64,000 nt of DNA, taken from positions 1 through 64,000 of the forward strand of contig JAOARB010000014.1 of NCBI GenBank assembly GCA_025210775.1. Direction: 5' to 3'. The DNA is from Prolixibacteraceae bacterium. GTDB lineage: Bacteria; Bacteroidota; Bacteroidia; Bacteroidales; Prolixibacteraceae. Shown here piece after piece: positions 18,015 to 26,113 of this stretch. The translations under genes and the position numbers were made by a program. A model generated the notes under the pieces. That model worked only from the letters and a program-made list of their open reading frames with translations. It did not search any database and was not told where the DNA came from. Numbering within the stretch: the stretch's first letter is position 1; every line of letters starts with the position of its first letter.

Positions 18015-19454
18015 TTAGAACTCTTCTTGATCCTCTTCGTGAAAAAAGATTTTGTTGAAGTTCAGTAGATAGGCACTCTTTTTGGACCTTGTTAAAGCGG
18101 AATATAACCATCGAAGAAAGTTCTGATCCATATGCTCTTCGGTGATATAACCTTGGTCGATAAATACGTTTTGCCACTGACCTCCTTGTGCTTTGTGACA
18201 GGTGATGGCATACGAGAATTTGATCTGTAAAGCATTAAAATAGGGACATTCTCTAATGTGTTTCCATTGATCCTTTTTGGTGGCCAGTTCTCGATGTTCT
18301 TCAAGGATGTTGAAATAGAGCTCTTTGGTTTTGTTATAGGATAGGTTGCCTTCTTCGGAATGAAGTAGATCTAAAAAGGCTTTACACTCTATATAGGTGT
18401 CGCTCTCTAAAAGTCGTACCTCTAAATCAACAAAGGTGTGACCATATCTCTCTTCTGTTTTACCGACGCGGGTTACTTCTGCAATCTCTCCATTGGCAAT
18501 AAAATCAAGCTTTTCGTATGATTTGCTCCAGAAATAGTTGTTTTTGACTACCATGATAAGATCTCCCGAAGAGACTTTTTCATCATAATAAAGAATAGAG
18601 TTGCGAATGCCTTCATTGATGAGTGATGCTCTTTTGTTGGATCTTGTGATAAGAATGGTCTCGGAACGTCCATCTTTGTCAAAACAGGATTCGATCTCTT
18701 CTATTACTTCTCTGCCATTGATCTTGTTTATGTCATTAAAATCACGAATGTCAAATTGTAGCGTTTTATCCCATTCTTCTTTTTGGAATAGTAGCTTTCT
18801 TATATTGGTGGCATTATGAAGGATACCTGAATTTTGTTGGTGTCGGACTACCTCGGTCAGATTATATTGTGTGGCCTCAAAACCAAATCCGTCAAGATAG
18901 TTTGTGTCTAACGCTGGTGAATGCTCTTGCCCTATTGGTGGCAACTGTGCGTCGTCTCCAATAAAAATGAGTTTGTTGCTCTGTGCTGTAAGTGTGGATG
19001 TGAGAAGATCCTCTAGTATGTTTCCTGATCCAAAAATGGCATCTTTGAAAGTGTGATTAGAGATCATAGATGCTTCATCAACAAAATATATTTGAAACTC
19101 TTCTTTGTTGTGTCTTTTATCAAATTGAAAGTCGATGTTGCCAACATTCTTCTGTTGGTATATGCTTTTGTGGATTGTGTTTACTGTTAGTCCGGTGTGA
19201 TCGTGTAGTACTTTTGCGGCTCTACCAGTGGGAGCCATTTGGGATGTAGATACACCAAAGAATCTCAATGTTTGTATAAAAGCACCAATAATTGTGGTTT
19301 TTCCTGTTCCAGCATACCCTTTTAAGACGAAAATGTTGAGATTTCTTTTTTCAAAAATAAATTGATACAATGCCTCTATTAGTCCCATTTGATCGGCAGT
19401 TAGCTCAAATAAGACCAGACTTTGTAGCTTTGATATAAATTCTTTTTTTTGCAT
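18015..19454 (-). CDS. RecD/Dda-like ATP-dependent DNA helicase
   Basis: A 479-residue superfamily 1B (5'-3') helicase. Motif I GYAGTGKTT (near residue 45), motif II VDEASMIS (near 135), motif III FIGDDAQLPPIG (near 175), a UvrD_C_2-type motif V/VI region with AITCHKAQGGQW (near 415) and YSALTRSKK (near 450) are all present. This layout equals phage T4 Dda and the bacterial RecD-like AAA proteins found widely in Bacteroidota; a role at stalled forks or in repair is likely but not proven. It opens a two-gene minus-strand unit with the DUF2750-like gene. Confidence 0.88.
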   Translation of the reverse strand: MQKKEFISKLQSLVLFELTADQMGLIEALYQFIFEKRNLNIFVLKGYAGTGKTTIIGAFIQTLRFFGVSTSQMAPTGRAAKVLHDHTGLTVNTIHKSIYQQKNVGNIDFQFDKRHNKEEFQIYFVDEASMISNHTFKDAIFGSGNILEDLLTSTLTAQSNKLIFIGDDAQLPPIGQEHSPALDTNYLDGFGFEATQYNLTEVVRHQQNSGILHNATNIRKLLFQKEEWDKTLQFDIRDFNDINKINGREVIEEIESCFDKDGRSETILITRSNKRASLINEGIRNSILYYDEKVSSGDLIMVVKNNYFWSKSYEKLDFIANGEIAEVTRVGKTEERYGHTFVDLEVRLLESDTYIECKAFLDLLHSEEGNLSYNKTKELYFNILEEHRELATKKDQWKHIRECPYFNALQIKFSYAITCHKAQGGQWQNVFIDQGYITEEHMDQNFLRWLYSALTRSKKSAYLLNFNKIFFHEEDQEEF

Positions 19455-19542
19455 AATGCCAAATTAAGGAAATTACAGAGAATAAAATTTATTTTTTTTC
19501 TTAAATTTGCAGACAAACCAGTAATTTCATTAACGAAAGAGT

Positions 19543-20187
19543 ATGAAAAAAATATTGATTCAAGTAGTCTTGGTTGCAATTTCAGCTTTTATAGCTTTTC
19601 AGATTTACAAAACTGTAGAGCAGCCAATTCTTTTTGAGAAAGCGAAAAAGGAGCGCTATCAAAAAGTAGTAGCTCAATTGAAAGATATCCGTAAAGCGGA
19701 GTTGGCATTCAAAAGTGTTAACGGACAGTTTACTGGAAGTTGGGATACTCTAGTGACTTTCGTTGCAGAAGATTCTCTTCCTTTGGTAAGACGTATTGGA
19801 TCTCTTACGGATTCTATGGTCGATGCAGGTTGGACTGAAGCTAAAGCGTTGAAAAAAGGTCTAATCATCCGTGATACTTTGTACGTTGGAGTACAGGATT
19901 CACTTTTCAAAACTGCTAGTTTTGATGCTTCTAAATTACCAGTTATTCCTTATACTAACAATGAGCGTTTCCAATTAGGTGCAGGCGTTGTTACTACCGG
20001 TTCTGGTGTTCAGGTACAAGTTTTTGAGGCAAAATGTCACAATAACCAGTACTTAAGATCATTGAAAGAAGAGTATGGTCAATTTATTATCAATGATAAT
20101 GAGGCTGCTCGTGTTAACAATAAATTCCCTGGACTAAAAGTAGGTTCGTTGACTGAAGCGAATAACAATGCAGGTAACTGGGAATAG
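19543..20187 (+). CDS. Conserved single-pass membrane protein with pilin-like N-terminal half
   Basis: A 214-residue protein with a hydrophobic anchor at residues 4-22, followed by a long amphipathic helix and a region (LKDIRKAELAFKSVNG, then QFTGSWDTLVTFV, about 47-75) that resembles the 'helix, nG-x-y, x-x-x-L-v-x-F' layout of type II pseudopilins. The classic prepilin Gly-Phe-x-x-x-Glu cleavage motif is absent, so it is not a normal pilin. A -7-like TAAATTTG at 19502-19509 lies upstream. It precedes DUF3822 and rsmD by 34 bp in what looks like an operon. Function unknown. Confidence 0.7.
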   Translation: MKKILIQVVLVAISAFIAFQIYKTVEQPILFEKAKKERYQKVVAQLKDIRKAELAFKSVNGQFTGSWDTLVTFVAEDSLPLVRRIGSLTDSMVDAGWTEAKALKKGLIIRDTLYVGVQDSLFKTASFDASKLPVIPYTNNERFQLGAGVVTTGSGVQVQVFEAKCHNNQYLRSLKEEYGQFIINDNEAARVNNKFPGLKVGSLTEANNNAGNWE

Positions 20188-20221
20188 TATGCTTTGCATA
20201 ATAAAAAGATAAATTTCTGAT

Positions 20222-21085
20222 ATGGAATCAAATGTGTATATAGATACAGAGGTTTCTACGGAAGAATTTTATAAATATGAAAGATCCATCCAAGTTCGCT
20301 TGGATGGATTTTCTTTTTCTATCATAGATGGTACGAAAGAGGTTCCCTCTATTATAGCTTATGGAGAGGAGATGGTGGTGGCAACCCCATTGCCATTGTT
20401 GAGTGTGGAATTGGAACGATGGATTCAGACTTTGCCCTTTTTAAACGAAGAATTTAAGCGAACGACCATTGTTTTTGATTTAGATAGGGTAATAACTCTT
20501 CCTGTAGATCTTTTTAATCCAGATGACGTATCTTCGTATTGTCGTCTACATTTCCCCGATTTTAATGAACAGATGGACTATTGTGTCTGGAGTCAGCCTT
20601 ATGGTTCCCGTTGGGGTAGTTTGTTTGTGATCCCGATATCTATTGTTGATGTACTTAAACACTATTTTGAACAGGTGCATTTGGTGCATAGCCAAACGGT
20701 GATGTATCAAATGAAGAGATATCTTCCCTTGCAGAGTGAACCTATTGTGTTGGTGTCAAAACGACGTTCTTCTATGGATGTGATGATTTTTGATGATCAT
20801 CAAGAGTTGAAGTTCGTAAATAGGTTCGTGATAAATGGGACAATGGATATTCCTTATTATATCATTAGTGCAATAGATTCCTTGTCTTTAAAGGTGGAGA
20901 AGGTAGATGTTTTGATAATGGGGGACGCCAATCCTAAAGAAGAAGGAGTGCTGTTCTTACAAAGACAGTGTAATAATATTAGATTTTTTAATGGTGGGAT
21001 TCGTTTTGATGGGATGAATTATTTGGATGATTCTCCAGATTATGTGCGGATGCCATTTTTAAGTGTTTTTAGATGCGAATTATAG
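20222..21085 (+). CDS. DUF3822 family protein
   Basis: A 287-residue protein of the Bacteroidota-specific DUF3822 family, recognised from its start (YERSIQVRLDGFSFSIID), the central ...IVFDLDRVITLPVDLF block, the LVSKRRSSMDVMIFDDHQEL segment and the C-terminal RQCNNIRFFNGG region. The fold is thought to be actin/hexokinase-like, but no role is known. It overlaps the start of rsmD by 13 bp, so the two are translationally coupled, as in many related genomes. That link hints at an rRNA or translation-related role, without proof. Confidence 0.78.
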   Translation: MESNVYIDTEVSTEEFYKYERSIQVRLDGFSFSIIDGTKEVPSIIAYGEEMVVATPLPLLSVELERWIQTLPFLNEEFKRTTIVFDLDRVITLPVDLFNPDDVSSYCRLHFPDFNEQMDYCVWSQPYGSRWGSLFVIPISIVDVLKHYFEQVHLVHSQTVMYQMKRYLPLQSEPIVLVSKRRSSMDVMIFDDHQELKFVNRFVINGTMDIPYYIISAIDSLSLKVEKVDVLIMGDANPKEEGVLFLQRQCNNIRFFNGGIRFDGMNYLDDSPDYVRMPFLSVFRCEL

Positions 21086-21624
21086 GTGGACAATTTAGAG
21101 GGAAACAATTAAACCCTGGAAAGAAATTTAAGGCAAGACCAACAACGGATTTTGCTCGTGAGAGTTTATTTAATATCCTTCGTAATAGAGTGGATTTCGA
21201 AGAAATTACCTTTTTGGACCTTTTTGGAGGTACTGGAGCTATCTCTTATGAGATGGCATCGCATGGTTGTAGAGACATAACAATAGTCGAAAAGGATAGC
21301 AAACACTTCTCTTTTATCCGAGAATGTATCGAAGAATTAAAAATTTCAAGGATTGCAAGTGCTGTTAGAGGCGATGTTTTTCGATTTATTGAATCTTCTC
21401 GTCGTAGTTATGATTTAATTTTTGCTGATCCTCCATACGATTTGGAAAAAATTAATGAAATTCCTGAAAAAATTTTTTCCTCTTCTTTGTTGAAAGAAGA
21501 TGGTCTTTTAATCGTTGAACATGGAAAGAAAACCGATTATTCCACTCATCCTAATTTCAAGGAGTTAAGGAAATATGGGAGTGTTCATTTCTCTTTCTTT
21601 TCGTATGAAAAGCAAGACGATTAA
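21073..21624 (+). CDS. rsmD: 16S rRNA (guanine(966)-N(2))-methyltransferase
   Basis: RsmD methylates G966 of 16S rRNA in the 30S subunit. The 183-residue product starts with the typical MRIIGGQFRGKQL, has RPTTDFARESLFNIL (near 25-38), the SAM-binding FLDLFGGTGAISYE (near 51-64) and the amino-methyltransferase catalytic motif ADPPYDL (near 120). Length is normal. It overlaps the DUF3822 gene and is the last gene before the tRNA-Asp cluster. Confidence 0.95.
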   Translation: MRIIGGQFRGKQLNPGKKFKARPTTDFARESLFNILRNRVDFEEITFLDLFGGTGAISYEMASHGCRDITIVEKDSKHFSFIRECIEELKISRIASAVRGDVFRFIESSRRSYDLIFADPPYDLEKINEIPEKIFSSSLLKEDGLLIVEHGKKTDYSTHPNFKELRKYGSVHFSFFSYEKQDD

Positions 21625-21637
21625 TGGCGTGAAAGTC

Positions 21638-21754
21638 CTTTTCTAGAGTGCTCTTTCGAAAAATACTTTGAAAAAAAGTGCTTGCAAAATTTGTAAAAAA
21701 CGAAACATGATCTATATTTGCAACGCCTTTCGAGAGAGACGCACTCTAGAAAAG
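21638..21754. repeat. 14-bp inverted repeat flanking the tRNA-Asp promoter
   Basis: CTTTTCTAGAGTGC (21638-21651) and GCACTCTAGAAAAG (21741-21754) are perfect inverted copies separated by 89 bp that contain the tRNA promoter. A further short CTTTCGA occurs next to each arm in direct orientation (21653-21659 and 21727-21733). Confidence 0.7.
21690..21720 (+). promoter_or_regulatory. Promoter of the tRNA-Asp cluster
   Basis: TTTG (21690-21693), a 19-bp spacer and TATATTTG (21713-21720) match the Bacteroidota housekeeping promoter. Start of transcription is expected near 21727, about 39 nt before the first tRNA. Confidence 0.85.
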
Positions 21755-21765
21755 CAAACGTTCTT

Positions 21766-21839
21766 GGTTTGGTAGTTCAGTTGGTTAGAATACATGCCTG
21801 TCACGCATGGGGTCGCGGGTTCGAGTCCCGTCCAGACCG
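21766..21839 (+). tRNA. tRNA-Asp(GTC), copy 1
   Basis: A 74-nt cloverleaf. Acceptor arms GGTTTGG and CCAGACC pair with one G-U, anticodon stem CATGC/GCATG encloses loop CTGTCAC (anticodon GTC), and GTTCGAGTC forms the T-arm region. Discriminator base is G. In this copy the following CCA happens to be encoded. Confidence 0.97.
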
Positions 21840-21891
21840 CCAAGATTAAAGTTCTTAAAAATATTGTAAAGAGATAGAACCATTATAGAAT

Positions 21892-21965
21892 GGTTTGGTA
21901 GTTCAGTTGGTTAGAATACATGCCTGTCACGCATGGGGTCGCGGGTTCGAGTCCCGTCCAGACCG
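21892..21965 (+). tRNA. tRNA-Asp(GTC), copy 2
   Basis: Identical over 74 nt to the first copy (anticodon GTC). The CCA end is not encoded; the sequence after the discriminator G is CGATT. It lies 52 bp after copy 1. Confidence 0.97.
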
Positions 21966-21991
21966 CGATTGGGTTCTACTCTTTACATACT

Positions 21992-22065
21992 GGTTTGGTA
22001 GTTCAGTTGGTTAGAATACATGCCTGTCACGCATGGGGTCGCGGGTTCGAGTCCCGTCCAGACCG
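21992..22065 (+). tRNA. tRNA-Asp(GTC), copy 3
   Basis: Third identical 74-nt copy, starting exactly 100 bp after copy 2. CCA not encoded. A terminator begins 1 bp after the discriminator base, so the three genes form one transcript. Confidence 0.97.
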
Positions 22066-22066
22066 C

Positions 22067-22102
22067 AAAAAGCTTCACAAGAAATTGTGGGGCTTTTTTT
22101 TT
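22067..22102 (+). terminator. Terminator of the tRNA-Asp transcript
   Basis: Arms 22067-22080 (AAAAAGCTTCACAA) and 22085-22098 (TTGTGGGGCTTTTT) pair with two G-U pairs around a GAAA tetraloop, followed by a T-run to 22102. Confidence 0.93.
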
Positions 22103-22132
22103 GTCTTATATTTACATAAATAGATAAAAGAT

Positions 22133-23290
22133 ATGTCTTACTTACGATTATTACTTCTTGTTGTGGTTCTTTCTTGTCCTTCCATGCTTATTGGACAGAA
22201 TCGCCTTTCGTTGACATTTATTGGGGACATAATGGGACATGGAGCCCAAATAAAAGATGCCCAATACAGGGAGTCTGTTGATTCTACTAAGAATCCATAT
22301 TCTCACTGTTTCAAATATGTAAATCGTTCTTTAAGTGATGCCGATTTTACTGTTGGTAATTTAGAAGTTACGTTGGGGGTGAAGCCTTATTCTGGTTATC
22401 CTACCTTTTCTTCTCCTGTATCGTTGCTGGATGCTTGTGTTGCGGCAGGAGTTGATATTTTTGCTTTGGCTAATAATCATGTTCTAGATAGAGGTTCGAG
22501 AGGTGTTAAAAGCACGATAGAGGCTCTTGAGAAGCGTCGATTGCCTTATATGGGTGCTTATAAAGATAGCGTGGCAAGAGAGGCTAAGAATGGGCTTATA
22601 ATTGAAAAGAACAATATACGGGTAGGTTTACTGAATTATACTTACGGAACAAATGGGATCAAGGTGAAGGCGCCTACTCAAGTCAATTATATCGATACTA
22701 CTCTTATTAAAGAAGATATTGCGTGTTTAAGAGCCAAGAATCCCGATCAAATCATCGTGATGTTGCATTGGGGGTATGAGTATCATCTGTCTCCTTCTAT
22801 TGCCCAACGAAGACTAAAGGAGTTTCTCTATCGTAATGGAATATCTATTGTTATAGGTTCCCATCCTCATGTTGTGCAGCCCATTGAATGGGATAAGCAA
22901 AATAAACGATTGTGTGTTTATTCTTTAGGTAATTTTGTCTCTAACCAAAGGGAAGCTCCTAAGGATATCGGTTTGATTGCACATGTAGAATTAAAAAAAG
23001 ATGAAAATGGGTGTGTTCTAGATTCTGTTTCATATCAAACTACTTATGTGCATAGATATGTACAAGGGGATGGATATAGTTTTGAAGTGTTGCCATTTAG
23101 TTATATTGGACAGGATTCAATTTTACATCTGGATTCAATGCGTTCTTCAAAAGCGAAAATGGATGAAGCTAAAATTCGACGTCTTTTGGCTAAGAGTAAA
23201 GCTTATTATCATCAATATAATGATCAGTTTAAAAGCTCAAATATGGATTCGATTGTTCCAAAACAGGGAGTGCTTAAGGTTTTGAAATAA
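22133..23290 (+). CDS. CapA family protein (PGA_cap metallophosphoesterase-like)
   Basis: A 385-residue exported protein with a signal peptide (1-22) and the complete CapA/PgsA fold signature: FIGDIMGHG (near residue 30), GNLEVTLG (near 72), FALANNHVLDRG (near 105), MLHWGYEYH (near 210), GSHPHVVQP (near 243) and YSLGNFVSNQ (near 265). CapA proteins take part in poly-gamma-glutamate capsule export, but most genomic homologues stand outside pgs clusters, and no ligase gene (CapB/C) is adjacent here, so the true substrate is unknown. Confidence 0.88.
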   Translation: MSYLRLLLLVVVLSCPSMLIGQNRLSLTFIGDIMGHGAQIKDAQYRESVDSTKNPYSHCFKYVNRSLSDADFTVGNLEVTLGVKPYSGYPTFSSPVSLLDACVAAGVDIFALANNHVLDRGSRGVKSTIEALEKRRLPYMGAYKDSVAREAKNGLIIEKNNIRVGLLNYTYGTNGIKVKAPTQVNYIDTTLIKEDIACLRAKNPDQIIVMLHWGYEYHLSPSIAQRRLKEFLYRNGISIVIGSHPHVVQPIEWDKQNKRLCVYSLGNFVSNQREAPKDIGLIAHVELKKDENGCVLDSVSYQTTYVHRYVQGDGYSFEVLPFSYIGQDSILHLDSMRSSKAKMDEAKIRRLLAKSKAYYHQYNDQFKSSNMDSIVPKQGVLKVLK

Positions 23291-23398
23291 AAGCACTTTT
23301 ATCTGTTTTTTTTGTTATTAATAAATATGAATAATTCAATAAGAATTATAACTTTGGTGTAACCTCCTAATATCTATTAATCTCAAAATGTAGAACAT

Positions 23399-24427
23399 AT
23401 GTCGAAGGATCAGAACATTGTAAACGATAATAGACTCCTTGTTAAAGATGTCATTGAGTCGATGCTTGCCCTACCACAGTTGTCTCCTGTGAATTATTTT
23501 CGTGTGGAGAGTGATGAGATTTCTTCCAATAAACTCTTTGAGCATTCAGATGAAGTCGATGCGGGAATGATAAAAATTGCTAATAGTAGTGAGATCATGG
23601 TTTCTGCTACGATTGTGATGGAACGTCTTCTTCGTATCTCCCCTCAAGCTTCAACGGAATTAGCATTGGCTCAATTGATACGTAAAATCTACTGCTTTGG
23701 AGCTCGATTTTCAGCGTATGATATTGTGATCACTAATGTGAATATTTCGAGTCCTCTACATATGGAAATTGTAGATGCCATTAAAGAAGGGTGTAAGCGC
23801 ATCTCAAGAAAATTTGATGTGCCTATGAGCCATCAAAAGATACTCTTTACTTGTGATCCTGCTACAATAGATCAAATGCCTACTTTGGTAGTTCATGGTT
23901 TAGGTCTTCTCTCTTCGCAGGAGGACTTTATTACTTCTAGGTTTAAAACTAAAGGAAATAATATATATTTGTTGGGTAAATCAATTGAAGACATCCAAGG
24001 ATCCTTATTTCAGAAATATATCTTAACTGAGAAATGGAATTCTTTGATGCGTTTTGATTTAGATGTGGAGATAAAATTAAAGGAAGTCCTTGAAGGGCTG
24101 GTAAGGGGTAGATTAATTGCTTCTGCCAATCCATTACATCGTGGAGGCCTTTTCTTCTCTTTATTACGTGCTGGGTATGATAGTGGTTATGGTTTTGATA
24201 TCACAACCGATATGTCCGTATCCCCAGAAGCATTCCTTTTTGGTGAATATTTGGGACGTGTTGTTGTAAGTGTTGCGCCAGATAAAGATGATGCTTTTAT
24301 TGATTATATGACTTCACATAATCAACCATTCTATACATTGGGGCATGTAACAAAAGGAGAAATACGTTTAGATGATCAATCGTATGGCTATATCGACAAG
24401 GATTATTCTGATGTAGAATTAAAATAA
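23399..24427 (+). CDS. PurL/AIR-synthase-related protein
   Basis: A 342-residue protein matching a single AIRS + AIRS_C unit of FGAM synthetase (PurL). The N-terminal domain retains the pattern A-x-x-L-I-R-K-I-Y-C-F-G-A (near 97-110) and a GLGLLSSQEDFITSRF-type segment; the C-terminal domain has HRGGLFFSLLRAGYDSG (near 242) and FLFGEYLGRVVVSV (near 280), equal to the D-G-G-L and F-S-E-S-x-G-R motifs of PurL. The second unit and the glutaminase domain of full PurL are missing, so it is not the normal purine enzyme. It is followed 12 bp later by ubiE. Confidence 0.75.
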   Translation: MSKDQNIVNDNRLLVKDVIESMLALPQLSPVNYFRVESDEISSNKLFEHSDEVDAGMIKIANSSEIMVSATIVMERLLRISPQASTELALAQLIRKIYCFGARFSAYDIVITNVNISSPLHMEIVDAIKEGCKRISRKFDVPMSHQKILFTCDPATIDQMPTLVVHGLGLLSSQEDFITSRFKTKGNNIYLLGKSIEDIQGSLFQKYILTEKWNSLMRFDLDVEIKLKEVLEGLVRGRLIASANPLHRGGLFFSLLRAGYDSGYGFDITTDMSVSPEAFLFGEYLGRVVVSVAPDKDDAFIDYMTSHNQPFYTLGHVTKGEIRLDDQSYGYIDKDYSDVELK

Positions 24428-24439
24428 ATAACGTTTTCA

Positions 24440-25159
24440 GTGGTAAATCCTTATAATGACTCGAAGTTAGGTAAAAAACAGCAAGTAGCTGAGATGTTCA
24501 ATTCTATTGCGCCTAAATATGATTTCTTGAATCATTGGCTCTCTTTTGGAATTGATAAGTTATGGAGAAAAAAAGCAATAAAATTATTAAAACCATTGAA
24601 CCCATCTGTTATATTAGATGTGGCTACTGGAACTGGTGATTTTGCTTTAGAGGCAATGAAGCTTTCTCCAGAAAAAATTATAGGGATGGACATTTCTGAA
24701 GGAATGATGAAGATCGCTTCTGGTAAAATAGCAGATCTACATTTAGATAAAACCATCTCTTTTGAAGTAGGAGATTCAGAAGAGATGCGTTTTGATTCAG
24801 AGAGTATGGATGCAATTACTGTAGGTTTTGGTGTCCGTAATTTTGAACATTTAGAAAAAGGTCTTTCAGAATTCCATAGAGTGCTACGAAAAGGTGGCGT
24901 TGCTTGTATCTTGGAATTTAGTAAACCTAAAAAATTTCCGATAAAGCAATTATATCGATTCTATTCATATTATGTCTTACCAATATGGGGACGTTTGATA
25001 TCAAAAGATCAAAGAGCTTATACCTATCTACCCGAATCTGTATCGGCATTTCCTGATGGTGATGAATTTATCTCCATATTGAAAAATGTAGGTTTTGATA
25101 GTGTTAAAGAGTACCGACTTACATTTGGTATAGCAACCATCTATTTTGCGGTTAAATAA
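24440..25159 (+). CDS. ubiE: Demethylmenaquinone/ubiquinone C-methyltransferase
   Basis: The last step of menaquinone synthesis, methylating demethylmenaquinone with SAM at the membrane surface; named menG or ubiE. The 239-residue protein shows MFNSIAPKYDFLNHWLSFGID (split as FNSIAPKYD and LNHWLSFGID), SAM motif LDVATGTGDFALEA (near 60), and AITVGFGVRNFEHLEKG (near 118), the family hallmark. The start is GTG at 24440, 12 bp after the PurL-like gene. The next gene downstream is a PorT-like barrel, an order common in Bacteroidota. Confidence 0.95.
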   Translation: MVNPYNDSKLGKKQQVAEMFNSIAPKYDFLNHWLSFGIDKLWRKKAIKLLKPLNPSVILDVATGTGDFALEAMKLSPEKIIGMDISEGMMKIASGKIADLHLDKTISFEVGDSEEMRFDSESMDAITVGFGVRNFEHLEKGLSEFHRVLRKGGVACILEFSKPKKFPIKQLYRFYSYYVLPIWGRLISKDQRAYTYLPESVSAFPDGDEFISILKNVGFDSVKEYRLTFGIATIYFAVK

Positions 25160-25258
25160 GCTTTATTCGCTACTTCTGTTACAATAATATTTCTCTTTCC
25201 TAGTTTTACTAATAAGACTTTTGAGTCGAAATGTGATTGTAAATGATGGACAAAAATT

Positions 25259-26095
25259 ATGAAAGGAATATTCCTAACAATATTATTGGGCTTACTTTTT
25301 TCTTTTGATGTTTGCGCACAATGGAAAGAGGTGGCTAATTTAACTACATACGATAAAAAGAAAATACACTTTGGGTTCTTCTTAGGAACAAATTTTATGG
25401 ATTTTGGTTTCTCATATTATGATACTCCTGCTTTAAATCCTAATTATCGTTTGCGTGAACCTGGTGACCCAGAGATGTTGTATGATCCAAATAGTTTTGT
25501 TGCAGCAGAAGTGGCCTCACTAAAACCTGGTTTTACGGTTGGAATAATTACTTCTTTGCGTCTTTATCCTTGGTTGGATATGCGCTTCCTTCCTGGAATG
25601 TCTTTTGGCGAAAGGGTGATATCTTATCCATTTTATGATAAAGGGTTGAGTACCTCTACTCCTGGTGTTGTCCCCTCTGCTGGAGGAGAAACAGCCGTTC
25701 CAAAGAAAGAAGAAAAAGAACCTTATTCGTATGTTGCGAAATCAACCTATATTGATCTGCCTTTACTGTTTAAATTTAAAGCCCAAAGGGCTGTTAACTT
25801 CCGTCCATATATTATTGCCGGCGGTACTTGTAGAATAGATCTAGAGACACGTGATGATGAGGAAGATTTAATAAAGATGAATAACCTTAGTTATTATGCG
25901 GATATTGGGATCGGTTTTGATTCCTTTTTGCAATTCTTTAAATTCTCTGCAGAATTGAGATATAGTTATGGATTCAATAATGTTCTTTCTGAGGTTCCGA
26001 AGCCTTCTACAGAAGATAAATTTGATCCACAGTATATGTATCCATTAAAGACTCTTCGTCCACAGGTTATCTCTTTGATATTCTATTTTGAATAA
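25259..26095 (+). CDS. porT: PorT family outer membrane beta-barrel (possible type IX secretion component)
   Basis: A 278-residue outer membrane protein: signal peptide 1-20 (ending CAQ), then strands such as IHFGFFLGTNFMDFGF, FTVGIITSLRLYPWLDMRF, YIDLPLLFKFKAQR, FRPYIIAGGTCRI and a terminal VISLIFYFE. Gene position next to ubiE, the length and the opening K-K-I-H-F-G-F-x-L-G-x-N motif match PorT, a barrel needed for the type IX secretion system of Bacteroidota. A Pro/Glu/Lys-rich stretch near residues 145-160 is a predicted surface loop. No other T9SS gene is in the window, so the functional assignment rests on family and neighbour. Confidence 0.75.
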   Translation: MKGIFLTILLGLLFSFDVCAQWKEVANLTTYDKKKIHFGFFLGTNFMDFGFSYYDTPALNPNYRLREPGDPEMLYDPNSFVAAEVASLKPGFTVGIITSLRLYPWLDMRFLPGMSFGERVISYPFYDKGLSTSTPGVVPSAGGETAVPKKEEKEPYSYVAKSTYIDLPLLFKFKAQRAVNFRPYIIAGGTCRIDLETRDDEEDLIKMNNLSYYADIGIGFDSFLQFFKFSAELRYSYGFNNVLSEVPKPSTEDKFDPQYMYPLKTLRPQVISLIFYFE

Positions 26096-26113
26096 GATGT
26101 TTGAAATAAAAAA

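Noticed and set aside
21920..22123. 67-residue plus-strand frame across the tRNA-Asp genes
   Set aside because: It lies over tRNA copies 2 and 3 and repeats with them.
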